Of a DNA stretch of 11,322 nucleotides, positions 1 through 5,919 are shown piece after piece. The DNA is taken from positions 1 to 11,322 of the forward strand of contig JAIXUZ010000400.1 of the NCBI GenBank assembly GCA_027483285.1, given 5' to 3'. This stretch comes from Bacteroidota bacterium (GTDB lineage Bacteria; Bacteroidota; Bacteroidia; CAMBQF01). Position 1 is the first letter of the stretch. Each line of letters starts with the position of its first letter. A program made the translations under genes and the position numbers. Below the pieces are notes generated by a model. It searched no databases, was not told where the DNA came from, and worked only from the letters and a program-made list of their open reading frames with translations.

Positions 1-366
1 CAAATGCAGGTCAACTTTTGGTCTACCTACCGCCTTACCATGCCATTTGTACAAAGCATGGCCGAGCGCGGTTCAGGGCATATCATCAATATTTGCTCCA
101 TTGCATCAATAGAGGCTGTTCCTTATGCTTCAAGCTACTCTATGAGTAAACATGCCCAATTGGGCTTTAGCCGCGTATTACAAAGCGATTTGAAAGATAA
201 AGGGGTGTTTGTTACTTCTGTTATCCCCGGCAATGTAGATACCCCATCGTGGGATGGCTCCGGTGCCGACCGTACCCACTTCATCAAACCCCAGCAAATA
301 GCCGATTTGGTATTAGCCGAAATCAACGCCAAACGCAGCAACGAGGTCATTATCCGTAACGCTTAA
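1..366 (+). CDS. Short-chain dehydrogenase/reductase, C-terminal half (5' truncated)
   Basis: This is the C-terminal half of a classical SDR-family NAD(P)-dependent oxidoreductase, a cytoplasmic enzyme that reduces or oxidises a carbonyl/alcohol substrate. The active-site elements are visible in order: the Asn of the QVNFW segment, the Ser of NICSIAS (codon 97-99), and YSMSK, whose Tyr (136-138) and Lys (148-150) complete the tetrad. The segment VIPGNVDTPSW matches the PG-x-V-x-T region that follows the active site. The Rossmann dinucleotide-binding half (TGxxxGxG) is missing because the window starts inside the gene. The ATG at 4-6 is therefore an internal Met and the frame is open from base 1. 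The substrate cannot be told from this part. It converges with the next gene, leaving 15 bp between the two stop codons. Confidence 0.9.
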   Translation, partial: QMQVNFWSTYRLTMPFVQSMAERGSGHIINICSIASIEAVPYASSYSMSKHAQLGFSRVLQSDLKDKGVFVTSVIPGNVDTPSWDGSGADRTHFIKPQQIADLVLAEINAKRSNEVIIRNA

Positions 367-391
367 TGTTACTTTAAACTTTTAGTTTTTA
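356..391 (+). terminator. Weak hairpin and T-rich tract between convergent genes
   Basis: GTAAC (356-360) and GTTAC (368-372) can form a 5-bp stem around the stop codon of the dehydrogenase. A T-rich stretch follows. It also contains a small AAACT/AGTTT inverted repeat (376-380 and 384-388). The stems are short and AT-rich, so terminator function is only a possibility inferred from the convergent arrangement. Confidence 0.3.
380..390 (-). repeat. TTTTAGT-type AT-rich 3'-end motif, copy 1
   Basis: The + strand reads TTTTAGTTTTT here. The motif overlaps the last codons and stop of the L,D-transpeptidase-like gene. With its left flank it shares the 13-mer AACTTTTAGTTTT with the copy downstream of the esterase. 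Confidence 0.4.
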
Positions 392-1188
392 TCTTTTAAC
401 TCCACTACGTAATTCCCCTCACTGTCAATACTTATAGCAGGCAGTTTCTTGTGTTTCTCAAAGTAATCATAAGCCGGTTTAAGGCTAACCCAAAAAGGTA
501 AATGGGCTTTATACATAGCGGGCATAACCGCTGCCATATCTGCCTTGGCTATTAGTTTTGATGGAAATATATGCACAGGGATATTGGTTTGCCCTGCCGT
601 TTTGGCTTCTACACACAACACATACAGCTCTTTTATAATCTCATCTGTTAGTGGCATGCAGCCAATGGTAACACAATCGCCATGTATGTATATATCACCA
701 CCCGGGTGCTCGTTACCCAGTATCTGGTCGGCTTTGTTGGGGTAGTTAATACCTAATGATAAGTGAAACCTACTGTTCGGGTTAAAGTCGCTTATATGGT
801 AAAACCCTTCGGGCACCTGCTTGTCGCCGTCTTTGCGCTTAGGCCCCAACGTGCCCGATGATTGGCAAATATCGTATACTTTAAACAGCTGAAAGGCCCC
901 GTCGGACTTATTCTTAGCCCATACCTCAAGCTTTTTATCAGCCTTAAAAACACGTATATACAGTTCCAGGTTTTCGGGGCAAATGCCTTTATCATTTAGC
1001 GCTTTTAAAAGCCCGCCTTCTTTCTGGTCATAGGCCTCTTCTACTCGCTCATTTTTAAGCTGTGCGGTTTTAAAAGGCCCTGTGGTACCAGCGCATTTAG
1101 TATTGGCCGATGCAGGCCCAGGCTGCCCGTTACTGCATGCAGATATTAGCAGCAGCTGGGCTGAAAATAGGAGTAGGGTACGGCGCAT
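382..1188 (-). CDS. L,D-transpeptidase-fold (YkuD) lipoprotein, YafK/DpaA type
   Basis: This is a 268-residue envelope protein with a YkuD catalytic domain. The N-terminus is a lipoprotein signal peptide: RR, a hydrophobic stretch, then the lipobox LISAC with the lipidated Cys at 18. The active-site signature is HGDCVTIGCMPLTD (His169, Cys177 as the likely nucleophile), preceded by GGDIYIHG. This HG-x-C-x(4)-C spacing is the form found in E. coli YafK (DpaA/LdtF), which detaches Braun lipoprotein from peptidoglycan, rather than in classical crosslinking L,D-transpeptidases. Whether this protein hydrolyses, crosslinks or attaches proteins is not decided by the sequence. No acidic lipoprotein export signal follows the Cys, so a periplasm-facing location is more likely than the cell surface (inference). 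It starts 26 bp after the porX stop on the same strand, so the two are probably co-transcribed. Confidence 0.88.
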   Translation of the reverse strand: MRRTLLLFSAQLLLISACSNGQPGPASANTKCAGTTGPFKTAQLKNERVEEAYDQKEGGLLKALNDKGICPENLELYIRVFKADKKLEVWAKNKSDGAFQLFKVYDICQSSGTLGPKRKDGDKQVPEGFYHISDFNPNSRFHLSLGINYPNKADQILGNEHPGGDIYIHGDCVTIGCMPLTDEIIKELYVLCVEAKTAGQTNIPVHIFPSKLIAKADMAAVMPAMYKAHLPFWVSLKPAYDYFEKHKKLPAISIDSEGNYVVELKDKN

Positions 1189-1215
1189 ATTGAGCCTGTA
1201 ATAACGTGTTGGTTG

Positions 1216-2769
1216 TTATTTACTGCTTAAAACAACAAAAGGTATAATCATTTCCTCTAACGATATACCACCGTGCTGAAACGTGTTGCGGTAGTAGTTT
1301 ACGTAGTAGTGAAAGTTATTAGGGTACGCAAAAAACATGTCTTCTTTAGCAAAAACAAATGTTTGGCTTACGTTAGTGCGCGGCAGGTATGCATCTAAAG
1401 GGTTTTTCACCTCAAATACGTCTTTTTTCTCGTATTGAAGGTTCTTGCCCTGTTTGTAGCGCAGGTTGGTGTTGGTGTTACGGTCGCCAATAATTTTCGA
1501 TGCCTCTTTAACACGTATCGTACCATGGTCGGTACTTATAACAACATTTACCTTACGCTCTGCCAGTTGTTTAAATATATCTAATAGCGGAGAGTGCTCA
1601 AACCACGATTGGGTGATAGAGCGGTAAGCCGCTTCATCATCAGCTAGCTCACGTATCACCTCCATCTCGGTGCGGGCATGCGATAGCATGTCAACAAAAT
1701 TGTATACAATAACATTAAACTTGTTCGACATTAAGTTGGGAATACTTTCAGCCAGTTTTTTACCTGTTGCATGGTTGGTTACCTTGTGGTAACTGTGTTT
1801 GCAGTCGCGGTTTAGGCGTTTTAGCTGGTCGGCCAAAAACTCGGCTTCGTGCATGTTTTTGCCCCCTTCATCATCATCGTTCAACCATAACTTTGGGAAA
1901 CGGCGTTCAATTTCTGATGGCAATAAGCCAGCAAATATGGCATTACGTGCATATTGGGTAGCCGTAGGTAGTATAGAAAAATACATATCCTCTGTTTCTA
2001 CCTTAAAATATTCACTAAGTATGGGCTGTATTACCTTCCACTGGTCAAAGCGCAGGTTATCTATCAGTATAAAAAAGGTGCTGTCGCTTTGGTCAATTAC
2101 TGGCACAATTTTGTTTTTAAATAACGTGTGCGACATCGTAGGCGCGTCTTTAGCGCTTCCGTTTAACCAGCTTATATAATTGTTTGCTACAAAGCGAGAG
2201 AAGAGGTTGTTGGCCTCTGTTTTTTGCATAGCCAAAATTTCGTCCATGCCCTCTGTTTGCGATTTTGATAGCTCAAGCTCCCAATACACCAGCTTGCGGT
2301 ACATTTCTTTCCATTCTTCAGGGCTGAGCTTATCGCTCATGCTCATTCCTATATTGCGAAACTCTTGCTGGTAGGCCGATGAGGTTTTCTCCTTAATCAA
2401 CCGCTTATTATCCAGCGATTTTTTAAGTGCCAGTAGTATCTGGTTAGGGTTTACCGGTTTAATAAGGTAATCGGCAATTTTAGAGCCAATGGCATCTTCC
2501 ATTATATGCTCTTCCTCGCTCTTGGTAATCATTATTATAGGTATCCCTGCATCTAAAGCCTTTATACGGCTAAGGGTTTCCAAGCCCGATAGGCCCGGCA
2601 TGTTCTCATCTAAAAATACTATATCAAAATTGCCTGCGCCAAACATATCTATGGCGTCCTGGCCGTTGTTTGCAGTTTTTACTTCGTACCCTTTTTCTTT
2701 AAGAAATAAAAGGTGGGGTTTCAAAAGGTCGATTTCATCATCGGCCCAAAGTATATTTATTTTGTCCAT
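1216..2769 (-). CDS. porX: PorX: response regulator with PglZ domain, T9SS regulator
   Basis: This 517-residue protein matches the length and architecture of PorX. Residues 1-120 are a CheY-like receiver: acidic pair D10/D11, phosphoacceptor D54 (in VFLDENMPG), T82 and K104. A helical linker follows, then a PglZ domain of the alkaline phosphatase superfamily (about 220-517). Its likely metal and catalytic residues are D237 (LIDNLRFDQW), T271 (PTATQYARN), D360 and H364 (NFVDMLSHAR), D414 and H415 (ISTDHG) and H499 (FQHGG). Known from the family: PorX is partnered with the histidine kinase PorY, acts with the ECF sigma factor SigP in Porphyromonas gingivalis to control T9SS genes, and its PglZ domain is reported to cleave oligonucleotides. 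All expected residues are present, so it looks active. No kinase gene is in the window, which agrees with porX usually being unlinked to porY. The YafK-like gene lies 26 bp downstream. Confidence 0.95.
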   Translation of the reverse strand: MDKINILWADDEIDLLKPHLLFLKEKGYEVKTANNGQDAIDMFGAGNFDIVFLDENMPGLSGLETLSRIKALDAGIPIIMITKSEEEHIMEDAIGSKIADYLIKPVNPNQILLALKKSLDNKRLIKEKTSSAYQQEFRNIGMSMSDKLSPEEWKEMYRKLVYWELELSKSQTEGMDEILAMQKTEANNLFSRFVANNYISWLNGSAKDAPTMSHTLFKNKIVPVIDQSDSTFFILIDNLRFDQWKVIQPILSEYFKVETEDMYFSILPTATQYARNAIFAGLLPSEIERRFPKLWLNDDDEGGKNMHEAEFLADQLKRLNRDCKHSYHKVTNHATGKKLAESIPNLMSNKFNVIVYNFVDMLSHARTEMEVIRELADDEAAYRSITQSWFEHSPLLDIFKQLAERKVNVVISTDHGTIRVKEASKIIGDRNTNTNLRYKQGKNLQYEKKDVFEVKNPLDAYLPRTNVSQTFVFAKEDMFFAYPNNFHYYVNYYRNTFQHGGISLEEMIIPFVVLSSK

Positions 2770-2820
2770 TCGTGTTTGCGGTGTGTTGGGGCGTAAAAAT
2801 AGAAAATAGATATTAGTACG

Positions 2821-2863
2821 CTATTGTTTTGAAAGTATTATAACGCTTTGAGGCACACAATAG
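2821..2863. promoter_or_regulatory. Spaced inverted repeat upstream of porX
   Basis: CTATTGT (2821-2827) and ACAATAG (2857-2863) are exact reverse complements 29 bp apart, 52-94 bp upstream of the porX start in a 186-bp intergenic gap. It could be an operator, but a 7-bp match in AT-rich DNA may arise by chance. I found no convincing TAnnTTTG promoter in this gap. Confidence 0.15.
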
Positions 2864-2946
2864 TTTGCCCTTTTTGTAAATAAATCCAATTATATGCTGA
2901 AAGCCCAGCTGCTGTAGTAGAAATTTGAATTTACGTAAGCGGAATA

Positions 2947-2976
2947 TTTTTCATTTTAGTTTTTCATATTTAGTTT
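2947..2976 (-). repeat. TTTTAGT-type 3'-end motif, copy 2, tandemly doubled
   Basis: Two near-identical 14-16 bp units, TTTTTCATTTTAGT and TTTTTCATATTTAGT (sharing one T), lie in tandem over the stop codon and last codons of the phosphodiesterase gene. The second unit therefore encodes the end of the protein (KLNMKN). Confidence 0.4.
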
Positions 2977-3852
2977 AAATGCCCCTGTCACAGGCTTACC
3001 TTTCCAGCATTCAGGTTGGGTAAGCCCCATTATGTAGGCTATGGTAGCTGCCGTATCGTAGGTGTTTATTTCTGAAATAAGCGATACGTTTTTGTTTACG
3101 CCTGGCCCGCTGATAATCCATGGGATGTTACGCTCTGCAAGGCTGGGGCCGCCGTGGCCTTTACCTTTGCCGCCATGGTCTGCGGTTAGAATTATTACGG
3201 TATCATCATAAACCCCAGCAGTTTTAAGTGCAGCAATAATCACACCCACCAGCGAGTCGGCTTTGGCTACGGCTTTGTAATATCCGTCGGTATTGTGCCC
3301 AATACTATGGCCTGCATGGTCTACATGGTCAAAGTGTAGAAATAACAAATCGGGCATGCCTTTATTTATAACATCAACCGCAGCAATACAAGTGCTGTCT
3401 TCAGTTTTAGTATGCTTACGCATGGTCAGGTCTTTGTCTTCTACCAAACGTGCATAATCATCCCAATGGTGCAAAACCACAATCTTCGATGTCGGATTTT
3501 GTTCGCGCAGTATGGTGTAGATGGAGGGGAACAACCTGCCTTTAGGCCTGCCACAATACGCAGTTCCGGTAGCCTTTTTCATACTGAAACCGTTACGTGG
3601 AATGTTTGTATACTTTGGAGGAGCGCCCATAATCATGCTGGCCCAGTTTTGGCTACTGCTGCTTGGCATAACGCACTTTGCTGTATAGGTTGATGCCCCG
3701 TTCTTAGCCAGTTCATCAATATTTGGGGTTTCTGCCTTTGGGAAAGCATATCCACCTAATCCATCAATACCAATTAATAAAACGTATTTGGGTTTCTGCG
3801 CAAATAGTTGTAGCGTGCAGATTGTAAGCAAAATTAACAGCAGTTTTTTCAT
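2956..3852 (-). CDS. Secreted type I phosphodiesterase / nucleotide pyrophosphatase-like protein
   Basis: This is a 298-residue alkaline phosphatase superfamily enzyme of the NPP/type I phosphodiesterase group. It has a Sec signal peptide (MKKLLLILLTICTLQLFAQ, likely cut after Ala18 or Gln19), so it acts in the periplasm or outside the cell. The two-metal site is visible: D30 (LIGIDGLGG), a Ser cluster at 64-67 with S66 at the nucleophile position of the usual PTxT motif, D178 and H182 (DHVDHAGH), D225 and H226 (TADHGG) and H233 (KGHGG). NPP enzymes usually use Thr as nucleophile. Ser here suggests a phosphatase-like or other phospho/sulfo-ester preference, but the substrate is unknown. It is shorter than eukaryotic NPPs, having only the catalytic domain. 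There is no T9SS sorting domain. It lies upstream of porX with a 186-bp gap, so it is probably its own unit. Confidence 0.88.
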   Translation of the reverse strand: MKKLLLILLTICTLQLFAQKPKYVLLIGIDGLGGYAFPKAETPNIDELAKNGASTYTAKCVMPSSSSQNWASMIMGAPPKYTNIPRNGFSMKKATGTAYCGRPKGRLFPSIYTILREQNPTSKIVVLHHWDDYARLVEDKDLTMRKHTKTEDSTCIAAVDVINKGMPDLLFLHFDHVDHAGHSIGHNTDGYYKAVAKADSLVGVIIAALKTAGVYDDTVIILTADHGGKGKGHGGPSLAERNIPWIISGPGVNKNVSLISEINTYDTAATIAYIMGLTQPECWKGKPVTGAFKLNMKN

Positions 3853-3885
3853 GGCTGAAATATACTTAAAGCCTAAGGCATTTAC

Positions 3886-3902
3886 CTTAATAAATCATTA
3901 AG
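3886..3902. promoter_or_regulatory. Short inverted repeat upstream of the phosphodiesterase gene
   Basis: CTTAAT (3886-3891) and ATTAAG (3897-3902) form a perfect 6-bp inverted repeat with a 5-nt spacer, 34 bp before the start codon. It may be an operator or simply AT-rich noise. No promoter matching the Bacteroidota consensus was found beside it. Confidence 0.15.
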
Positions 3903-3923
3903 ATTATATACATTATCCTATCT

Positions 3924-3937
3924 CCTGCCTTGGCAGG
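3924..3937. repeat. Palindrome CCTGCC-TT-GGCAGG
   Basis: This is a perfect 6-bp inverted repeat with a 2-nt centre, GC-rich against an AT-rich background. Its right part GCAGGT (3934-3939) can alternatively pair with ACCTGC at 3953-3958. It lies between the dinB-like gene and the phosphodiesterase gene. No U-tract follows on the - strand, so it does not look like an intrinsic terminator. It may be a REP-like unit. Confidence 0.45.
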
Positions 3938-3962
3938 TGCTTAACTCAAACTACCTGCACTT

Positions 3963-3985
3963 ATATTTTTAATTTTTAGTCTTTC
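3963..3985 (-). repeat. TTTTAGT-type 3'-end motif, copy 3
   Basis: An AT-rich stretch with the core TTTTAGT at 3974-3980 begins just past the stop codon of the DinB-like gene. This copy is looser: it has TTTAATTTTTAGTCTTT in place of the AACTTTTAGTTTT of copies 1 and 4. Confidence 0.3.
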
Positions 3986-3993
3986 GTTTTTCA

Positions 3994-4437
3994 TTAGGAG
4001 ACTAGTCTCCTATGATAATTCACCTGCCCTAAATGGTAACTTAAATGAGTTAGCAGATGCAGTAATAAATGGTGCACGGTAACAGGGTCTTTCCATTTAT
4101 CCTCCGGGTATATTTCCTCCAGTTGAGCGGGCGTTAACGTTCCAACGGTAGATTTAACAATACCTATTACTTCATCAATATCGGCAATGATTTTCTCCCT
4201 TGGAACATCTTTGGTTGTAAACTCAGCATCGCGGTTGCGCAAATAGCCTGTATTACCTAATGCAGCGCCTATAAAGTTTTTAAGGTTACCTACTATATGA
4301 AGACCCAGGTTACCCGCACTATTGCCAATACCTGGCGCAACAACCCACATGGCACCTTCGTTTTCGTAAGCCAGCAATTCGGTTTTGAGCTTCTCTAAAT
4401 CACGCTCAAATAGGTTAGATAAGGTTTGTGATAGCAT
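3994..4437 (-). CDS. DinB/YfiT-like (DUF1572-type) four-helix metal-binding protein
   Basis: This 147-residue cytoplasmic protein has the DinB fold signature: a first metal-ligand His in the second helix (H47, in NLGLHIVGNLKNF) and an HxxxH pair near the C-terminus (H131 and H135, in HLLTHLSYHLGQVNYHRR). Length and motif order fit the family. DinB-like proteins are often thiol-dependent enzymes or damage-inducible proteins of unknown function. Nothing here identifies the substrate, and the name does not imply a role in SOS mutagenesis (E. coli dinB is unrelated). The final codons and stop overlap an 18-bp perfect palindrome. It appears monocistronic, with palindromic DNA on both sides. Confidence 0.85.
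   Translation of the reverse strand: MLSQTLSNLFERDLEKLKTELLAYENEGAMWVVAPGIGNSAGNLGLHIVGNLKNFIGAALGNTGYLRNRDAEFTTKDVPREKIIADIDEVIGIVKSTVGTLTPAQLEEIYPEDKWKDPVTVHHLLLHLLTHLSYHLGQVNYHRRLVS
3995..4012. repeat. 18-bp perfect palindrome over the dinB-like stop codon
   Basis: TAGGAGACTAGTCTCCTA is identical to its reverse complement. It covers two bases of the stop codon and the codons for RRLVS plus the first base of the preceding His codon. Because HRRL is typical of family C-termini, at least part of the sequence is constrained by coding. Confidence 0.6.
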
Positions 4438-4524
4438 AGCTTTTCAAACTAAAAATTATTAGTGAAAAGATAAAAATTTATGGGCTTAATTGATCGGATA
4501 ATTTTCGATTAGTATTAAAGTCCC

Positions 4525-4597
4525 CCTCACTCCTTTAGCCCGCCCGGATGAATTGGATTCATCCATTCGGACGGGGAGAGAAGGATTTAGGATGAGG
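4525..4597. repeat. Imperfect palindromic (REP/MITE-like) intergenic element
   Basis: A 73-bp imperfect inverted repeat. The centre is GGATGAAT (4546-4553), TGG, ATTCATCC (4557-4564). After a 4-nt bulge, a GC-rich arm continues (CCCG at 4539-4542 with CGGG at 4572-4575, and CC with GG inside it). Further out, CCTT/AAGG and CCTCA/TGAGG pair at 4525-4529 and 4593-4597. The flanking AAAGTCCCCCTCACTCCTTTA resembles the interspersed palindromes common in Bacteroidota genomes (from memory). It lies between the esterase terminator and the dinB-like gene. No open frame or transposase is present, so it would be a passive element or a transcribed hairpin. Confidence 0.55.
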
Positions 4598-4602
4598 TAA
4601 AC

Positions 4603-4631
4603 AAAAAGCCCCGCACATTTCTGACGGGGCT
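4603..4631 (-). terminator. Intrinsic terminator of the surface protein-esterase operon
   Basis: On the - strand AGCCCCG (4631-4625) pairs with CGGGGCT (4613-4607) around an 11-nt loop and is followed by a run of five T (4607-4603). This is the classic form of a Rho-independent terminator, 39 bp past the esterase stop codon. Confidence 0.85.
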
Positions 4632-4642
4632 CTCTACTATCT

Positions 4643-4664
4643 TTTAACTTTTAGTTTTCAACTT
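4643..4664 (-). repeat. TTTTAGT-type 3'-end motif, copy 4
   Basis: The + strand carries TTTAACTTTTAGTTTTCAAC (4643-4662) between the esterase stop codon and its hairpin terminator. It shares 13 bp exactly with copy 1. Here the motif and a true terminator are separate, so the motif is not itself needed as the terminator. Confidence 0.4.
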
Positions 4665-4669
4665 TCAGA

Positions 4670-5896
4670 TTACTGAATAACCAGTTTCTGTGTTTGCATG
4701 CCTTTAGCACCGGCAGTTTTTACAATGTAAAGACCAGCAGTTAAGTTAGCGGTATTTACTTTGTGTGTAGTAACATCAGTAGTTATTTTGGTTTCGTAAA
4801 CCAAACGGCCACTGATATCAATTAACTGAACGGTAGTGTTTTTAAGCGACGTTCCGGCAATAGAAATGTTAAGGTCAGATGTTGCAGGGTTTGGGTAAAT
4901 GTTAAGCTTACCAACTGTTTTGGTAGCCTCTTCAGTACCCGATAAACCGTTACAAACAACGTCAGCTAAAAAGTCGCGAACAACCCAGTAGGTGCTGTCC
5001 ATATATGCAGCGTTGGTAGCATACGGAACGTGGTCTTGTCCATTGAATGTTTTAAGCACATTTGTTACACCTACATTGTTAGCACGCGCGTGTATATCGC
5101 GGCTGCCCGATACAGGAATAATAGGAATACCAAACACTGTGATAGTAGCAGTGTTGTAAGGCACAGTGCCATCTTCATCGCCATGTACGCTAACAATTGG
5201 CTCATCACCGGTATTTAGCCATGATGAGTCTGCCAGTGCCCCACAAAGATTAACAACCGCACGAATGTTTGAGTTGTAGCCCGGGTTACCGCTGTTGCCT
5301 TCTAAACCGTTAACACCGGTGGTGTCAACGTAGCTAGGCACCTCATTGTTTTGGTCAAGGTACGCAAGGTGCACAGCTGTTAAACCACCTGCCGAGCTGC
5401 CACCGCCAATAATATAGTCGGGGTTAATACGGTAAGTGTTTGTGGTAGCCGCATCTTTGCGGAAGAAACGTACCGCCGCTTTCATATCGTGCACCGCACG
5501 CAAAAGGGCTTGCGCCGCAGTTGCCTGGCTAGGTATGCCCATGCCCAAACGATAGTTGATAGAAGCAGTAACATAACCCAGTTTTGCAAAACGTTTGCAC
5601 AGTTCGGTAACATCGCCATCATCTTTAGTACCAGTAATAAAAGTGCCACCGTGTACAAAAATTATCAACGGGCGTTGAGCCAGGTTATCATTGTCGGGCT
5701 GAAAAACATCTAATGTCAACACCTGGTTTTGGCCATTAATATTAATGTTCTGACCAAACTCAATATTGGTTGTTTCCGTAAATGTCGGAAAAATTGGTGG
5801 GTCTACGTAACGGCCATTGCTGCAGTCTAGCTGGGCAAAAGCAGTTGAAGAGACTAATAATGTAACTATGGCGAGCGAAAACTTTTTTATTTTCAT
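4670..5896 (-). CDS. Secreted alpha/beta-hydrolase (carboxylesterase-like) with T9SS type A sorting domain
   Basis: This 408-residue protein has a Sec signal peptide (cut near AFA-Q, residue 21/22), a hydrolase domain (about 45-315) and a C-terminal T9SS type A sorting domain (about 331-408, starting LNIYPNPATSDLNISI and ending KLVIQ). The hydrolase has the HGG oxyanion-hole motif (82-84, in FVHGGTFITG), the nucleophile elbow GSSAG with S168, an acid at D242 (HGDEDGTVPY) and H289 (NGQDHVPY), so the triad is complete. It should cleave carboxylic esters outside the cell; a peptidase of the prolyl oligopeptidase superfamily is the alternative. The sorting domain implies export across the outer membrane by the T9SS and either release or surface attachment. 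It begins 23 bp after the 611-residue surface protein and is probably co-expressed with it. A clear terminator follows. Confidence 0.9.
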   Translation of the reverse strand: MKIKKFSLAIVTLLVSSTAFAQLDCSNGRYVDPPIFPTFTETTNIEFGQNININGQNQVLTLDVFQPDNDNLAQRPLIIFVHGGTFITGTKDDGDVTELCKRFAKLGYVTASINYRLGMGIPSQATAAQALLRAVHDMKAAVRFFRKDAATTNTYRINPDYIIGGGSSAGGLTAVHLAYLDQNNEVPSYVDTTGVNGLEGNSGNPGYNSNIRAVVNLCGALADSSWLNTGDEPIVSVHGDEDGTVPYNTATITVFGIPIIPVSGSRDIHARANNVGVTNVLKTFNGQDHVPYATNAAYMDSTYWVVRDFLADVVCNGLSGTEEATKTVGKLNIYPNPATSDLNISIAGTSLKNTTVQLIDISGRLVYETKITTDVTTHKVNTANLTAGLYIVKTAGAKGMQTQKLVIQ

Positions 5897-5919
5897 AGTT
5901 TTATGTGTGGTGTTAGGTT

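Noticed and set aside
4..6. ATG as the start of the short-chain dehydrogenase
   Set aside because: Starting here would leave out the whole Rossmann nucleotide-binding half. The frame is open to base 1, so the gene is truncated by the window edge.
1200..1220. AATAAC/GTTATT inverted repeat between porX and the transpeptidase gene as a terminator
   Set aside because: A 6-bp AT-only stem with no U-tract inside a short co-directional gap is too weak to separate the genes.
1216..2769. PglZ protein as part of a BREX or other phage defence system
   Set aside because: The N-terminal receiver domain, the 517-residue length and the DExDLLKPHLLFL segment identify PorX. No BREX partner genes (brxC, pglX, brxL) are nearby.
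3924..3958. Hairpin after the dinB-like gene as an intrinsic terminator
   Set aside because: On the - strand no run of T follows the stem. The T-rich side is on the + strand, where there is no gene to terminate.
4442..4475. TTAGTTTG and TATCTTTT upstream of the dinB-like gene as TAnnTTTG promoters
   Set aside because: Each has one mismatch and neither has a TTTG about 20 nt upstream. The first would also place the transcription start at the start codon.
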